Shown here one piece after another: positions 17,413-26,531 of a stretch of 64,000 bases of DNA. The notes beneath the pieces are model-generated. The model did not search any database. It was not told the DNA's origin and worked only from the letters and a program-made list of their open reading frames with translations. The position numbers and the translations under genes were made by a program. Source of the DNA: JAEZJZ01 sp050949055 (GTDB taxonomy: Bacteria > Bacillota > UBA994 > UBA5500); contig JBMNFA010000001.1 of assembly GCA_050949055.1 (NCBI GenBank), positions 434,001 to 498,000 of the forward strand, read 5' to 3'. Every line of letters starts with the position of its first letter. Within the stretch, counting starts at the first letter, position 1.

Positions 17413-19493
17413 TATTTTTGAGCCGCCAAAGCTTCCTTGCGCGATAGATTGACCCGGCCCATGCGATCGATCTCCGTGACCTTCACTGGAATGATGTCGC
17501 CTACTTTGCAGATGTCCTCCGTCTGAGCCACCCTCGTTTCGGCCAGCTGAGAAATATGGACCAGGCCTTCCTTCCCAGGCAAGATCTCCACAAAGGCTCC
17601 GTACTTCTCTACCCGCGTGACCCGACCGTTATAAATGCGCCCGACTTCCACCTCAGCGGTGATATCTTCAATCATCTGCATAGCCTTTTCACCAGCTGCG
17701 GTATCCACGGCGGCGATGAAAATGCGACCATCATCCTCGATGTCGATCTTAACCCCAGTTTCAGCGATGATCTTGTTGATCACCTTGCCGCCCGGGCCGA
17801 TCACATCTTTGATCTTGTCCACGGGCACAGTCATGGTCAGCATCCGTGGAGCATATGGAGAAAGGTCAGCCCTCGGCTCAGCCAGCACCGCCAACATCTT
17901 GTCCAGGATAAACAGCCTGCCTACCCGAGCCTGCTCCAGAGCCCGACGGAGAATCTCTGGCGTGACGCCGGAGATCTTAATATCCATCTGCAAGGCGGTG
18001 ATGCCTTCGGTGGTACCGGCTACTTTGAAGTCCATGTCTCCTAGGGCATCCTCCAAGCCTTGGATATCGGACAGAATGGTGACTCCTGCACCATCGGTGA
18101 CCAGGCCCATAGCAATGCCGGCCACTGGTCGCTTGATCGGCACACCGGCATCCATCAGGGCCAGAGTGCTGCCACAGATACTAGCTTGCGAAGTGGAACC
18201 ATTGGACTCCAGGATCTCTGAAACCACCCTGATGGCGTAGGGGAAATCCTCGGGAGCTGGAATCATCGGTGCCAGGGCCCGTTCTCCCAGGGCTCCGTGG
18301 CCGATATCCCGCCGGCTGGGGCCGCGCATCGGCCGCGTCTCTCCCACACTGTATGGCGGGAAGTTATAATGATGCATGTAGCGCTTGGAATCTTCTTCGG
18401 TCAGATCGTCAATGGCCTGCACCTCGCCCATGGCCCCGAGGGTGACCACGCTGAGAGCCTGGGTTTGACCGCGGGTAAACAGTCCCGAGCCATGGGTACG
18501 AGGGAGAATCCCCACATCGCAACTGATAGGACGAATCTCATCCGGCCGCCGCCCGTCAGGTCGTTCGCCTTCCTGCACAATGGCTTTGCGCACCAATTGC
18601 TTGACCATCGTATGTAGTACTTCTTTGATCGCTTGTTGCTCGTCAGGGTAGAGCTCAGCGAAATGCTGCAGCGTCTCTTCTTCCACCACCGCCATGTTCG
18701 CCTCTCGCTCTTGCTTGACCGGGTTCCTGATAGCCAAGTCCAGCTTGCTAGAAGCATAATCGTTGACAGCCTGCTTCAGCTCATCACTAATTTCCGGCTC
18801 CGAAATGACCATCTTTTCCTGGCCGATCTCGGCCTGCATCTGCTCCTGCAGAGCGACGATGCGCTTGATGGCCTCATGGGCGAAGAGCAAGGCCTCCACC
18901 ATCTGCTCTTCCGGCACCTCGTTGGCACCAGCCTCCACCATCATGATTGCGTCCTTGGTACCAGCGACTACCAAATGCAGATCGCTGTTCGCTTCTTGCT
19001 CGCTAGTCGGATTGAGCACCAGCTCTCCGTCGACCAGTCCCACCACAACACCCGCAATCGGCCCCCCGAATGGGATCTTGGAGATGGACAAAGCGGCTGA
19101 AGCACCGATCATAGCCGCAATCTGCGGAGCATTGTCGTGGTCCACCGATAGCACCGTGGCCACCACTTGCACGTCGTTACGCATATGTTTGGGGAACAGA
19201 GGCCGCAGAGGCCTGTCTATCAGCCGGGCCGCCAGGATAGCCTTCTCGCCAGGCCGCCCTTCCCGCTTGATGAAGCCGCCGGGAATCTTGCCGACCGAGT
19301 AGAGACGTTCCTCATAGTCCACCAGCAACGGAAAGAAGTCGATGCCTTCCCGTGGCTGCTTGGAGACAGTTGCGGTTACCAACACATAGGTGTCGCCGTA
19401 CTTAACCAACACCGAGCCGTGGGCCTGTTTGGCCAATTGACCGGTCTCGATGATCAACTGCCTCCCCGCCAATTCCATAGAGTAAGTATGCAT
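17412..19493 (-). CDS. pnp: Polyribonucleotide nucleotidyltransferase (PNPase)
   Basis: PNPase is a trimeric phosphorolytic 3'-5' exoribonuclease of the degradosome. The 693-residue protein has two RNase PH domains separated by an alpha-helical linker, a KH domain (GPGGKVINKIIAETG, about residue 560) and a C-terminal S1 domain (YNGRVTRVEKYGAFVEILPG). The ATG at 19493 is chosen because AGGATGG lies six bases upstream and MHTYSMELAGRQL matches family starts. It follows rpsO, the classical order, with about 300 bases between them. Confidence 0.96.
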   Translation of the reverse strand: MHTYSMELAGRQLIIETGQLAKQAHGSVLVKYGDTYVLVTATVSKQPREGIDFFPLLVDYEERLYSVGKIPGGFIKREGRPGEKAILAARLIDRPLRPLFPKHMRNDVQVVATVLSVDHDNAPQIAAMIGASAALSISKIPFGGPIAGVVVGLVDGELVLNPTSEQEANSDLHLVVAGTKDAIMMVEAGANEVPEEQMVEALLFAHEAIKRIVALQEQMQAEIGQEKMVISEPEISDELKQAVNDYASSKLDLAIRNPVKQEREANMAVVEEETLQHFAELYPDEQQAIKEVLHTMVKQLVRKAIVQEGERPDGRRPDEIRPISCDVGILPRTHGSGLFTRGQTQALSVVTLGAMGEVQAIDDLTEEDSKRYMHHYNFPPYSVGETRPMRGPSRRDIGHGALGERALAPMIPAPEDFPYAIRVVSEILESNGSTSQASICGSTLALMDAGVPIKRPVAGIAMGLVTDGAGVTILSDIQGLEDALGDMDFKVAGTTEGITALQMDIKISGVTPEILRRALEQARVGRLFILDKMLAVLAEPRADLSPYAPRMLTMTVPVDKIKDVIGPGGKVINKIIAETGVKIDIEDDGRIFIAAVDTAAGEKAMQMIEDITAEVEVGRIYNGRVTRVEKYGAFVEILPGKEGLVHISQLAETRVAQTEDICKVGDIIPVKVTEIDRMGRVNLSRKEALAAQK

Positions 19494-19798
19494 AAACCAC
19501 CATCCTATCATTTTACAATTCTCTTCTATTATTGCACCGCCGCCACTGGGCATACGGTGCACGGACCGCGATCTGAAGTGAAACAGTATGTACTGACGGC
19601 AGTCTGGCGTCCACGCCTGGCATTCACCTATCGTCTGCAGCTGACGAACAAAACCGTCGCGATGCAGGAGTCATCATGGATGAAAGCCACGCCTGTCGCG
19701 CGCACAGCCTGCCCTCCGTCGCTAGGACTCTCGACAGAAAGGACAAAAGGCAACGTTGCCCCGTAATTGATGGATGCAACGCCGCCTTGCCTGCTTCC
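19494..19798 (-). other. rpsO-pnp intergenic region
   Basis: There are 305 bases between the two genes. No convincing gene was seen. Short inverted repeats occur (for example GGCGT/ACGCC near 19605), but none has a T-run. It may contain RNA processing sites like the rpsO-pnp spacer of other bacteria, which is inference only. Confidence 0.4.
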
Positions 19799-20068
19799 CT
19801 ATTTGCGGATTCCCAGTTGCTCAATAATCGTGCGGTAGCGCTCGATATCGTTGTCGCGCAGGTAATTGAGGAACTTACGCCGTTGACCGATCATCTTGTA
19901 CAAACCGCGGCGCGAATGATGATCTTTCTTATGCTCCTGCAGATGAGCAGTCAAATAGTTGATCCGCTCGGTCAACAGGGCAATCTGCACCTCCGGGGAA
20001 CCGGTATCACCCTCATGTAGTTTGTACTTCTCGATGATCTGCCGCTTATAGTCCTGACTTAAAGCCAC
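19799..20068 (-). CDS. rpsO: 30S ribosomal protein S15
   Basis: The 89-residue S15 binds 16S rRNA and helps assemble the platform of the small subunit. The sequence has the family pattern throughout, including GSPEVQIALLTERINYLTAHL and HSRRGLYKMIGQRRKFLNYL. The length is standard. The gene has its own promoter-like element upstream and a structured leader, which would allow autoregulation as known for S15 in other bacteria. Confidence 0.97.
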   Translation of the reverse strand: MALSQDYKRQIIEKYKLHEGDTGSPEVQIALLTERINYLTAHLQEHKKDHHSRRGLYKMIGQRRKFLNYLRDNDIERYRTIIEQLGIRK

Positions 20069-20134
20069 CTAGTCCACCTCCTTTTCTGCTCCATCCCCAA
20101 GAGCCAAGGTGAGCGCATGACACATGTGATTGCT

Positions 20135-20168
20135 GTCAGCCGCGGTCTCAAGGCAACCGCGCTCTGAC
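20135..20168 (-). promoter_or_regulatory. Hairpin in the rpsO leader
   Basis: On the minus strand GTCAG-AG-CGCGGT pairs with ACCGCG-G-CTGAC around a 9-base loop, about 70 bases before the rpsO start. There is no T-run, so it is not an intrinsic terminator. Its position fits an S15 autoregulatory leader, but it matches no leader class I can name. Confidence 0.45.
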
Positions 20169-20225
20169 CGCACATGCTCAGGAGGTATCGCCCATCCTAG
20201 CCATTGGTTCTCCAGAGCCGAAACC

Positions 20226-20234
20226 ATTATACCA
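20226..20234 (-). promoter_or_regulatory. Extended -10 promoter upstream of rpsO
   Basis: The minus strand reads TGGTATAAT, a perfect extended -10. The -35 region is poor (TTCGTT 18 bases upstream). The resulting leader would be about 150 bases and include the hairpin at 20135-20168. Confidence 0.55.
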
Positions 20235-20296
20235 CGAAACAAGAGAAATAACGAAACCCCAAACTTGAAAAGAGCTTGTCCAGCGCAGGCCCTTGG

Positions 20297-20518
20297 CTAT
20301 TTTCCAATGATGGTCACAACCAGCCTGGTGTTGTTCACATCCTTGATCACAAAGTCAAACTGCCGCCCACTCATGGCCGAACAACCCCTGAACCTGGTAG
20401 CTGCAGGCACTACGCCTGGAATCTTCTTAGCGGCCTGAATCAGGTCCGCGACCGTGATTCCGGTCTGCCTAGCATCATGCAGGCGGCGGGCAGCATGGTT
20501 GCTGATCACCACTTGCAC
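20297..20518 (-). CDS. DUF4258-like small protein
   Basis: This 73-residue protein starts VVISNHAARRLHDARQTG and ends with a strand-rich segment, FDFVIKDVNNTRLVVTIIG. The N-terminal 'H-A-x-x-R' followed by a strand pair resembles DUF4258 domains, which are compared with small RNase-toxin folds. It starts two bases after the stop of the upstream small gene, so the two form a unit inserted between ribF and rpsO. Function is not known; a toxin role is only a hypothesis. Confidence 0.5.
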   Translation of the reverse strand: MQVVISNHAARRLHDARQTGITVADLIQAAKKIPGVVPAATRFRGCSAMSGRQFDFVIKDVNNTRLVVTIIGK

Positions 20519-20520
20519 GG

Positions 20521-20730
20521 CTAATCACCCTGGGGCAGACTGACGTGCTCAAACTCCAGTTCCCAAAGCATAGTCAAGACGCTATCCACAAACGCTTCCC
20601 GCCGATAGCTGGCATGACTAGCCCGCCGATAACGGCGCTCCAATTCGCGCCGCAGACGGCGCCACCTGCGGCTGTTCTCCATGGCGTATAGCATACCCAA
20701 GAACTCCGGGATATTGATCTCGTTCACCAT
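20521..20730 (-). CDS. Small highly basic helical protein, unknown function
   Basis: The predicted product is 69 residues, MVNEINIPEFLGMLYAMEN then a dense basic segment, RRWRRLRRELERRYRR, then a C-terminal acidic helix. The ATG at 20730 follows GGAGG; a GTG three bases later, or a TTG at 20763 (80 aa), are alternatives. No family was recognised. The basic helix could bind RNA or DNA, or cap a partner. It precedes the DUF4258-like gene by two bases, which suggests the two proteins act together. Confidence 0.55.
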   Translation of the reverse strand: MVNEINIPEFLGMLYAMENSRRWRRLRRELERRYRRASHASYRREAFVDSVLTMLWELEFEHVSLPQGD

Positions 20731-20818
20731 GGCACCTCCCATCCTGACATTTACATAGGGCAAAATGGAAACCCACTAAACCCTATGCAGATCATCAGGA
20801 TGGCATGACCGACCAGTT

Positions 20819-21727
20819 CTAACCGTCGGCGAGCATGTCTCTAATCACCCGTTGATCTTCGTTCAACTGTTGTTGCAGTTCCTCCAAGCTGGAAAATTGG
20901 CGTTCATCCCGCACAAATTTCCGTAAGACCACCTGAATACGCTGGCCATAGAGGTCGCCGCAGAAATCAAAGATATGCACCTCCAGGGAGGGGCATTGTT
21001 GGGGGAAGCTGGGTCTGTTTCCTAAGTTAGCCATCCCCACTCCGATGCCGGGCACCTCCGCAGCATAAACTCCAAAGGGAGGCAACGCCAGCTCCTGTAG
21101 TTGACCAATATTGGCGGTGGGAAAACCGAGCTGGCGACCACGCTGATCGCCACTCTGGACGGTACCAAACAGGCTGTATGGCCGACCGAGCATCATGCCG
21201 GCTTGTTTCAGATCTCCAGTTCGGATGCATTGCCGAAGGCGGGTGCTGCTGACCGCTTCGCCAGCCAGCATCACCGGGGGAACGATTACCACTGGCACAC
21301 CTTTCATCGCTAATGCCTGCTGCAGATACTCCGGGGTCCCAGCACCTCCCCGGCCGAAACTGAAGTTGAATCCAACCACCACCGCCCTGGCCTGCGCTCC
21401 AGCGATCAGGATATCCTGCACAAAGCGCTCCGGGCTCATCGCCGCCAGCTGTTGGTCAAAAGGCATCGCCACATAGGCGTCCACCCCTTGCTCCGCAATC
21501 AGCCGTCTCTTTGATTGCTCATCCATGATCGACAGAACGGAAAAACCCAACACCGTCAGCGGGTGAGGGTGAAAGGTCAACGCGATCGTCTGGCCCCCCA
21601 TTTCCGCCGCCAATTGATTAGCTTGCCGAAAAAGGGCCTGATGGCCGATGTGCACGCCATCGAAATTGCCGATGACCAAGACTCGCTTTGCATCGGGTAA
21701 ATCTCTAAAATCACTGGTGATGATCAT
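20819..21727 (-). CDS. ribF: Bifunctional riboflavin kinase/FAD synthetase
   Basis: RibF phosphorylates riboflavin to FMN and adenylylates FMN to FAD. The 302-residue protein has the N-terminal adenylyltransferase domain with IGNFDGVHIGHQ (residues ~18-30) and the C-terminal kinase domain with GDQRGRQLGFPTANI and PPFGVYA. The length is standard. The ATG overlaps the truB stop by four bases, the usual truB-ribF coupling. No FMN riboswitch is present. Confidence 0.96.
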   Translation of the reverse strand: MIITSDFRDLPDAKRVLVIGNFDGVHIGHQALFRQANQLAAEMGGQTIALTFHPHPLTVLGFSVLSIMDEQSKRRLIAEQGVDAYVAMPFDQQLAAMSPERFVQDILIAGAQARAVVVGFNFSFGRGGAGTPEYLQQALAMKGVPVVIVPPVMLAGEAVSSTRLRQCIRTGDLKQAGMMLGRPYSLFGTVQSGDQRGRQLGFPTANIGQLQELALPPFGVYAAEVPGIGVGMANLGNRPSFPQQCPSLEVHIFDFCGDLYGQRIQVVLRKFVRDERQFSSLEELQQQLNEDQRVIRDMLADG

Positions 21728-22626
21728 CTAACTACGTCCTCCCGTGCTGTCAAAACCTTATGCGGGCGCAGCAGCCCACCGCTTTGCTTGCCAATGCCCA
21801 ATAAGCGATGAGACTGGTAGACAGCGCATAGCCCCATCTGTTCGCCAGCCGCGGACACCGTTTGTCCTTGGACAAAGCGAACGGCCTCTTGATCGGAGAG
21901 TGTAACCGCAGGCATCGCGGACACAGCCACCTGTGGTGGCAGCAGACAGTCCGCGAGCGTTCCATCATCCCGCATTGTCGTCAGTTCTTCCAGCGTATAA
22001 GAGCTCTCCAGTCCCAGTTCTCCCACCCCCGCCCGCAACAGAAAGGTAAGCGTGCTCACCGTCCCTAGCCGGTAGGCCAGATCCCTGACCAGAGCCCTCA
22101 CGTAGGTGCCTTTTGAGCAGTGCAGCAGAAATCGGCATCTAGGCTGAAGGCCGGGGGTAAACGACAACATCCTCCACTCGAATATCTCTATCGGTCGGGC
22201 AGGTTTTTCGATGAACTGGCCCTGTCTGGCGTACTCGTAAAGCGGCCTGCCCTGGTGCTTGACTGCCGAGAAAGCCGGTGGCACCTGCATTTGTGGCCCC
22301 ACCATCTTGGTCATCTCAGCCTCCACCGCATCCCGTTCCAAGATCGGCGATTCCATTTTCAACACTGAACCACACTGATCCAAAGAGTCGGTCTCCACAC
22401 CAAAGGTGGCTTCGCCAATATAAGTCTTGCTGCTGCTCACCAGATACTCCAGCAGGCGGGTCGCTTTGCCGATGGCCAGGGGCAGCACCCCAGCCGCCGC
22501 TGGGTCCAGCGTTCCAGCGTGTCCTACCGCTCGAGTGCCAAAGATCCGTCTGATCCTGGCCACCGCGTCATGGGACGTCATCCCTGGGCATTTTAGTAAA
22601 TTAAGGAAGCCATCAAACTGTGCCAA
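21724..22626 (-). CDS. truB: tRNA pseudouridine(55) synthase
   Basis: TruB makes pseudouridine 55 in the T-arm of tRNAs. The 300-residue product contains the catalytic-Asp motif VGHAGTLDPAAAGVLP and a C-terminal PUA-like region. A TTG start at 22626 is preferred: AAAGGAG lies eight bases upstream and MAQFDGFLNLLKCPGMTSH then aligns with family N-termini. The longer frame extends unsupported into nrnA. It overlaps the nrnA end by 14 bases. Confidence 0.93.
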   Translation of the reverse strand: MAQFDGFLNLLKCPGMTSHDAVARIRRIFGTRAVGHAGTLDPAAAGVLPLAIGKATRLLEYLVSSSKTYIGEATFGVETDSLDQCGSVLKMESPILERDAVEAEMTKMVGPQMQVPPAFSAVKHQGRPLYEYARQGQFIEKPARPIEIFEWRMLSFTPGLQPRCRFLLHCSKGTYVRALVRDLAYRLGTVSTLTFLLRAGVGELGLESSYTLEELTTMRDDGTLADCLLPPQVAVSAMPAVTLSDQEAVRFVQGQTVSAAGEQMGLCAVYQSHRLLGIGKQSGGLLRPHKVLTAREDVVR

Positions 22627-23593
22627 TCCCCAGGCTCCTTTCCAACACCCCTCTAACCCTGGCAACAGCCTGCTGCAGTTCTGCGTCGGAAATGGTACAT
22701 CCTGCAGCCCTTGCGTGCCCTCCCCCTCCGAACTCGCTAGCCACTTGGCTGACGTCGATGGGATGACGGGAACGCAAACTTACTTTGTAGGTTCTTGGAC
22801 TGGTCTCCACCAACAGCGCCGCCACCTTAACTACCGGCAAAGAACGGGGGTAGTCGATCAAACCCTCGATGTCATTGGCCGCGATGCCGATCCGCTGCAG
22901 GTCAGAAAGCTCCAGCCAAGAGATGGCCGCTTGCCGCTCTGCAAACAACGCAATTCGCTCCAACACCAGAGTCATTGCCTGCAAGTACTCCTCTGTTCTG
23001 GTGTTCAGCCAATCGTTGACCTGTTCGTGCCAAGCTCCCAGCTGCAGCAGTTCGGCTGCTAAGCGATGAACGTCTGCAGTGGTGTTGCTGAAGCGAAACC
23101 AGCCGGTATCGCTGACGATGGCGGTGTAGAGACAGGTGGCAATTTCGGCGTCGATGGTGCAACGCAATGCAATAAGTATTTTGTAGACCAGCTCACCGGT
23201 GGCCGCTACCGCAGGGTCGATCAGATTGTACTCACCGATGCCAACTGATGTGCGGTGATGGTCGATGTTCAGTGTCGGTAGGTGGCGATAAGGCTGGGGT
23301 AAACGGGTGCGGTCCCACTCACCGCAGTCCAACACCACCACCCTGTCCACATCGGCAGGTAGGCGCTCTGACTGCGCCACCACCTGCTCCCATCCAGGCA
23401 GAAAACGGTACTTGGCTGGTATGCCATCGGGCACAAAAACCGCTGCCGATTTGCCTAGCTCGGACAATCCCCGCTGCAAGGCCAACAATGAACCTAGACT
23501 ATCGCCATCGGGGGCAACATGGGCAACCAACAACAGACGGCTGGCCTCTCGCAAGGCAGCCGTCATCTGCATAACTGCGCTCCTATCGGCCAT
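22613..23593 (-). CDS. nrnA: Bifunctional oligoribonuclease and PAP phosphatase (DHH family)
   Basis: NrnA degrades short RNA oligonucleotides and hydrolyses 3'-phosphoadenosine 5'-phosphate. The 326-residue protein has the DHH motifs HVAPDGDSLGS (near residue 25), VLDCGEWDRT, the signature NIDHHRTS, and the C-terminal DHHA1 glycine-rich segment FGGGGHARAAGC. Manganese ligands are therefore intact. It lies between rbfA and truB as in Bacillota generally, with short overlaps on both sides. Confidence 0.94.
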   Translation of the reverse strand: MADRSAVMQMTAALREASRLLLVAHVAPDGDSLGSLLALQRGLSELGKSAAVFVPDGIPAKYRFLPGWEQVVAQSERLPADVDRVVVLDCGEWDRTRLPQPYRHLPTLNIDHHRTSVGIGEYNLIDPAVAATGELVYKILIALRCTIDAEIATCLYTAIVSDTGWFRFSNTTADVHRLAAELLQLGAWHEQVNDWLNTRTEEYLQAMTLVLERIALFAERQAAISWLELSDLQRIGIAANDIEGLIDYPRSLPVVKVAALLVETSPRTYKVSLRSRHPIDVSQVASEFGGGGHARAAGCTISDAELQQAVARVRGVLERSLGIGTV

Positions 23594-23957
23594 CTTTTTG
23601 CCCGTCCGTTTCGCCCAGCTTCAGCTTGCGCAGCAAGGCATTGATGTGCGTGCCATGGGCGATGGAATCATCCAACCGAAAGATGATTTCGGGTGTGTGA
23701 CGCAGTGTGATGCGCTTGCCCACTTCGCTGCGAATAAAACCGGCAGCTCGATTGAGCGCGGTCAGGGTAGCCTCCTGTTCGGTAGCGTCACCCAGGACGC
23801 TGACAAAGGCCTTCACGTGCCGCAGATCATTGGATACCTCCAGGGTGGTGATGGAAGTGAATCCGACCCGCGGGTCTTTGAGCGAATTGCGGATGATGTC
23901 GCTGATCTCCGCCTGGAGCAAGCCCTTCAGCCGCTCCGGTCGATACTGGGTCATCAT
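23583..23957 (-). CDS. rbfA: 30S ribosome-binding factor A
   Basis: RbfA assists late 16S rRNA 5'-end processing and small subunit maturation. The 124-residue protein has the single KH-like domain: the helix ISDIIRNSLKDPR, strand segments VSNDLRHVKAFVSV, and the C-terminal ITLRHTPEIIFRLDDS. The length is normal. It follows infB within the nusA-infB operon and overlaps nrnA by 11 bases. Confidence 0.95.
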   Translation of the reverse strand: MMTQYRPERLKGLLQAEISDIIRNSLKDPRVGFTSITTLEVSNDLRHVKAFVSVLGDATEQEATLTALNRAAGFIRSEVGKRITLRHTPEIIFRLDDSIAHGTHINALLRKLKLGETDGQKDGR

Positions 23958-24007
23958 TCATCCTCCTTCGAGATCCGGTCAAGCAGCTGGGCTCGCCTCT
24001 GTAAGCC

Positions 24008-26365
24008 CTACTTCTGCTCCACCTGCTCGATGATATAAGCTTCGATGACATCTCCCTCTTTGATGTCATTGAAACCAGCTAACCCAATGCCACATTCATA
24101 ACCTGCCGCGACTTCCCGCACGTCATCCTTAAACCGTTTCAGCGATTCGATCTCGCCCTCAAAGACCACCACACCTCCCCGTAGCAAACGCGCCTTTGAC
24201 TGCCGGGTGACTTTGCCTTCGGTCAGGTAGCAGCCAGCGATGGTGCCCACTCTGCTCACCTTGAATACCTGCCGCACTTCTGCCTGCCCCAGTACCACCT
24301 CTTTGAAGACTGGTGCCAGCAAGCCCTTGATCGCCTTTTCCACGTCTTCGATGGCATCATAGATCACCCGGTAAAGACGGATATCCACATTGTGCTGTTC
24401 AGCTGCTTTGCGGGTGCTGGAGTCAGGGCGCACGTTGAAACCGATAATGATCGCTTCGGAAGCGGATGCCAACAGGATGTCGCTTTCGTTGACAGGGCCT
24501 ACGCCATCATGAATTACGACCACCGAAACTTCATCATTACTCAGCTTGACCAACGATTGCCGCAGGGCTTCCACAGAACCCTGCACGTCAGCCTTCAACA
24601 CAATGCGCAGTTCCTTCACCTCGCCCTGGGCTATCTGCGAGAACAGGTCATCCAGGGAAACCCGTTGCACCGTCTTCATTTCCGCTTGGCGCTTCTGGTC
24701 GCGCAACTTCTCGGCATAACCACGTGCCGTCTTTTCATCTTCAAGCACCATAAAGGGATCGCCAGCACCGGGAGCATCGGACAAACCGATGATCTCCACC
24801 GGGGCAGATGGTCCAGCACTCTTCATCCGTCGGCCCCTATCATTGGTCATCGCCCGGATGCGGCCGGAGGTTGTACCCGCCAAGACTGCATCCCCGACGG
24901 TCAGCGTGCCCTCATTGACCAGGACAGTGGCCACAGGACCCCGGCCCTTGTCGATCTTCGATTCGATCACTATCCCGCGAGCAGGCTTGTTCGGGTTAGC
25001 CTTGAACTCCGCCAACTCGGCCAGGGTGAGAATGGATGTGAGCAGGTCGTCAATGCCCTGCCGCTGCAAAGCCGATACGTTGACACAGATTGTGTCTCCG
25101 CCCCACTCCTCCGGCACCAGACCGTGCTCGGGCAGTTGTTGCTTCACCCGCTCAGGATTGGCGCTTGGCTTGTCAACTTTGTTCAATGCGACAATGATCG
25201 GAACCTCCGCTGCCTTGGCGTGGCTGATCGCCTCGACTGTCTGCGGCATGATGCCATCGTCGGCCGCCACCACCAGCACAGCGATGTCTGTGGCCTTGGC
25301 ACCACGAGCGCGCATGGCAGTGAAGGCTTCGTGCCCTGGGGTATCCAGGAAAGTGATCAATTGACCCATACACTCCACCTGATAGGCACCGATATGCTGG
25401 GTGATGCCCCCTGCTTCCTGGGCAGTGACCTTGGTCTGTCGAATAGCGTCCAACAGGCTGGTCTTGCCATGGTCAACGTGACCCATCACAGTCACCACTG
25501 GAGGCCGGGGAAACAGCTGACTGGGGTCGTCGGGTTTGGGAGGCGCTTCAAAGGGATTCTCGTAAACAGGCTCTTTGGGAGCAGCCTGCTCCACCACAAA
25601 GCCCAACTCCGTCGCAACTAGCGCAGCGGTATCAAAGTCGATGGTCTGATTGATAGCTGCCATCACGCCCAACTCCACCAACTTGCGGATCAAATCAGTC
25701 GCTGGCCGCTTCAGTTTGCTGGCCAGATCGCCAACGGTGATATCCTCGGCATCGAGCTTGACAACGCTGGGAGCTTCTGGCCTGGGTGAATCATTTCGCC
25801 GTGGCTGGCGCCCCTTGGCTGCCTTGGAGCGGCTGTCACCGCTTCGGCGGTTCTGACTGTCAGAACGGCCGGAAGCAGCTGGAGAACGGCGAGGACGCTT
25901 GCGATCTTCGGCGCTCCTGGCCACCAGCTCAGGATCCACGTCCTCGTCATCAATTGTTTCAGCCGCTGGCCGAGCGGTGGCCTTAGCTGCTGGCGAAGCC
26001 GGCCGACTGCCCTTTTCGCCTTTAGCCGGACGACGAGGGGGCTCCGGCTTAACCTGCTTGTCCTGCGCTGGCTGCCGTCCGGAAGGCTTGCTCGGTTGGC
26101 GGTCAACAGCTGGCGGCTTGCTCGCATCCCGCCCAACTGCGGGCGGTTCGGCGGTTTCGCCCGTGGCGGCTGGTTCGGCATTAGAAGAAGCAGCCTTTTT
26201 GCCCCTTGCAGGACGCAAGACATCCCTGATGATATCAGCGACTGCACCGTCAATAGAACTCATGTGGTTCTGCACATTCAGATTCAAATCGGCCAAAGCG
26301 TCAACCAGCTTCTTGCTGGGAATATTCAATTCCTTAGCCAACTCGTATATCCTAATCCTACTCAT
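24008..26365 (-). CDS. infB: Translation initiation factor IF-2
   Basis: IF-2 is the GTPase that places fMet-tRNA on the 30S subunit. The 785-residue protein has an N-terminal IF2-N domain (MSRIRIYELAKELNIPSKKL), a long basic, Pro/Ala/Arg-rich linker to about residue 210, a second IF2-N motif, the G domain (GHVDHGKT, DTPGH, NKVDK) and the C-terminal domains ending FNDIKEGDVIEAYI. The ATG at 26365 follows GGGAGGTG. Length and layout are normal for Firmicutes. Confidence 0.97.
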   Translation of the reverse strand: MSRIRIYELAKELNIPSKKLVDALADLNLNVQNHMSSIDGAVADIIRDVLRPARGKKAASSNAEPAATGETAEPPAVGRDASKPPAVDRQPSKPSGRQPAQDKQVKPEPPRRPAKGEKGSRPASPAAKATARPAAETIDDEDVDPELVARSAEDRKRPRRSPAASGRSDSQNRRSGDSRSKAAKGRQPRRNDSPRPEAPSVVKLDAEDITVGDLASKLKRPATDLIRKLVELGVMAAINQTIDFDTAALVATELGFVVEQAAPKEPVYENPFEAPPKPDDPSQLFPRPPVVTVMGHVDHGKTSLLDAIRQTKVTAQEAGGITQHIGAYQVECMGQLITFLDTPGHEAFTAMRARGAKATDIAVLVVAADDGIMPQTVEAISHAKAAEVPIIVALNKVDKPSANPERVKQQLPEHGLVPEEWGGDTICVNVSALQRQGIDDLLTSILTLAELAEFKANPNKPARGIVIESKIDKGRGPVATVLVNEGTLTVGDAVLAGTTSGRIRAMTNDRGRRMKSAGPSAPVEIIGLSDAPGAGDPFMVLEDEKTARGYAEKLRDQKRQAEMKTVQRVSLDDLFSQIAQGEVKELRIVLKADVQGSVEALRQSLVKLSNDEVSVVVIHDGVGPVNESDILLASASEAIIIGFNVRPDSSTRKAAEQHNVDIRLYRVIYDAIEDVEKAIKGLLAPVFKEVVLGQAEVRQVFKVSRVGTIAGCYLTEGKVTRQSKARLLRGGVVVFEGEIESLKRFKDDVREVAAGYECGIGLAGFNDIKEGDVIEAYIIEQVEQK

Positions 26366-26531
26366 TCGGCCACCTCCCACTTACTCTGCCAGCTAGCATT
26401 CACGCACCTTTTGGCTACCTAGAGGACTGCCAGCCTAATTCCCGCATGTTCATGTACCATCGGCCATTGCATCACAGCCTGTTGAAAGCACAGGCTGACG
26501 ATCGCATCATAATTGACGTACCACATACAGT

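Noticed and set aside
24392..25621. A 409-codon plus-strand open frame across infB
   Set aside because: It is the exact antisense of well-conserved IF-2 domains and its product has no recognisable motifs; long antisense frames are expected in a GC-rich gene.
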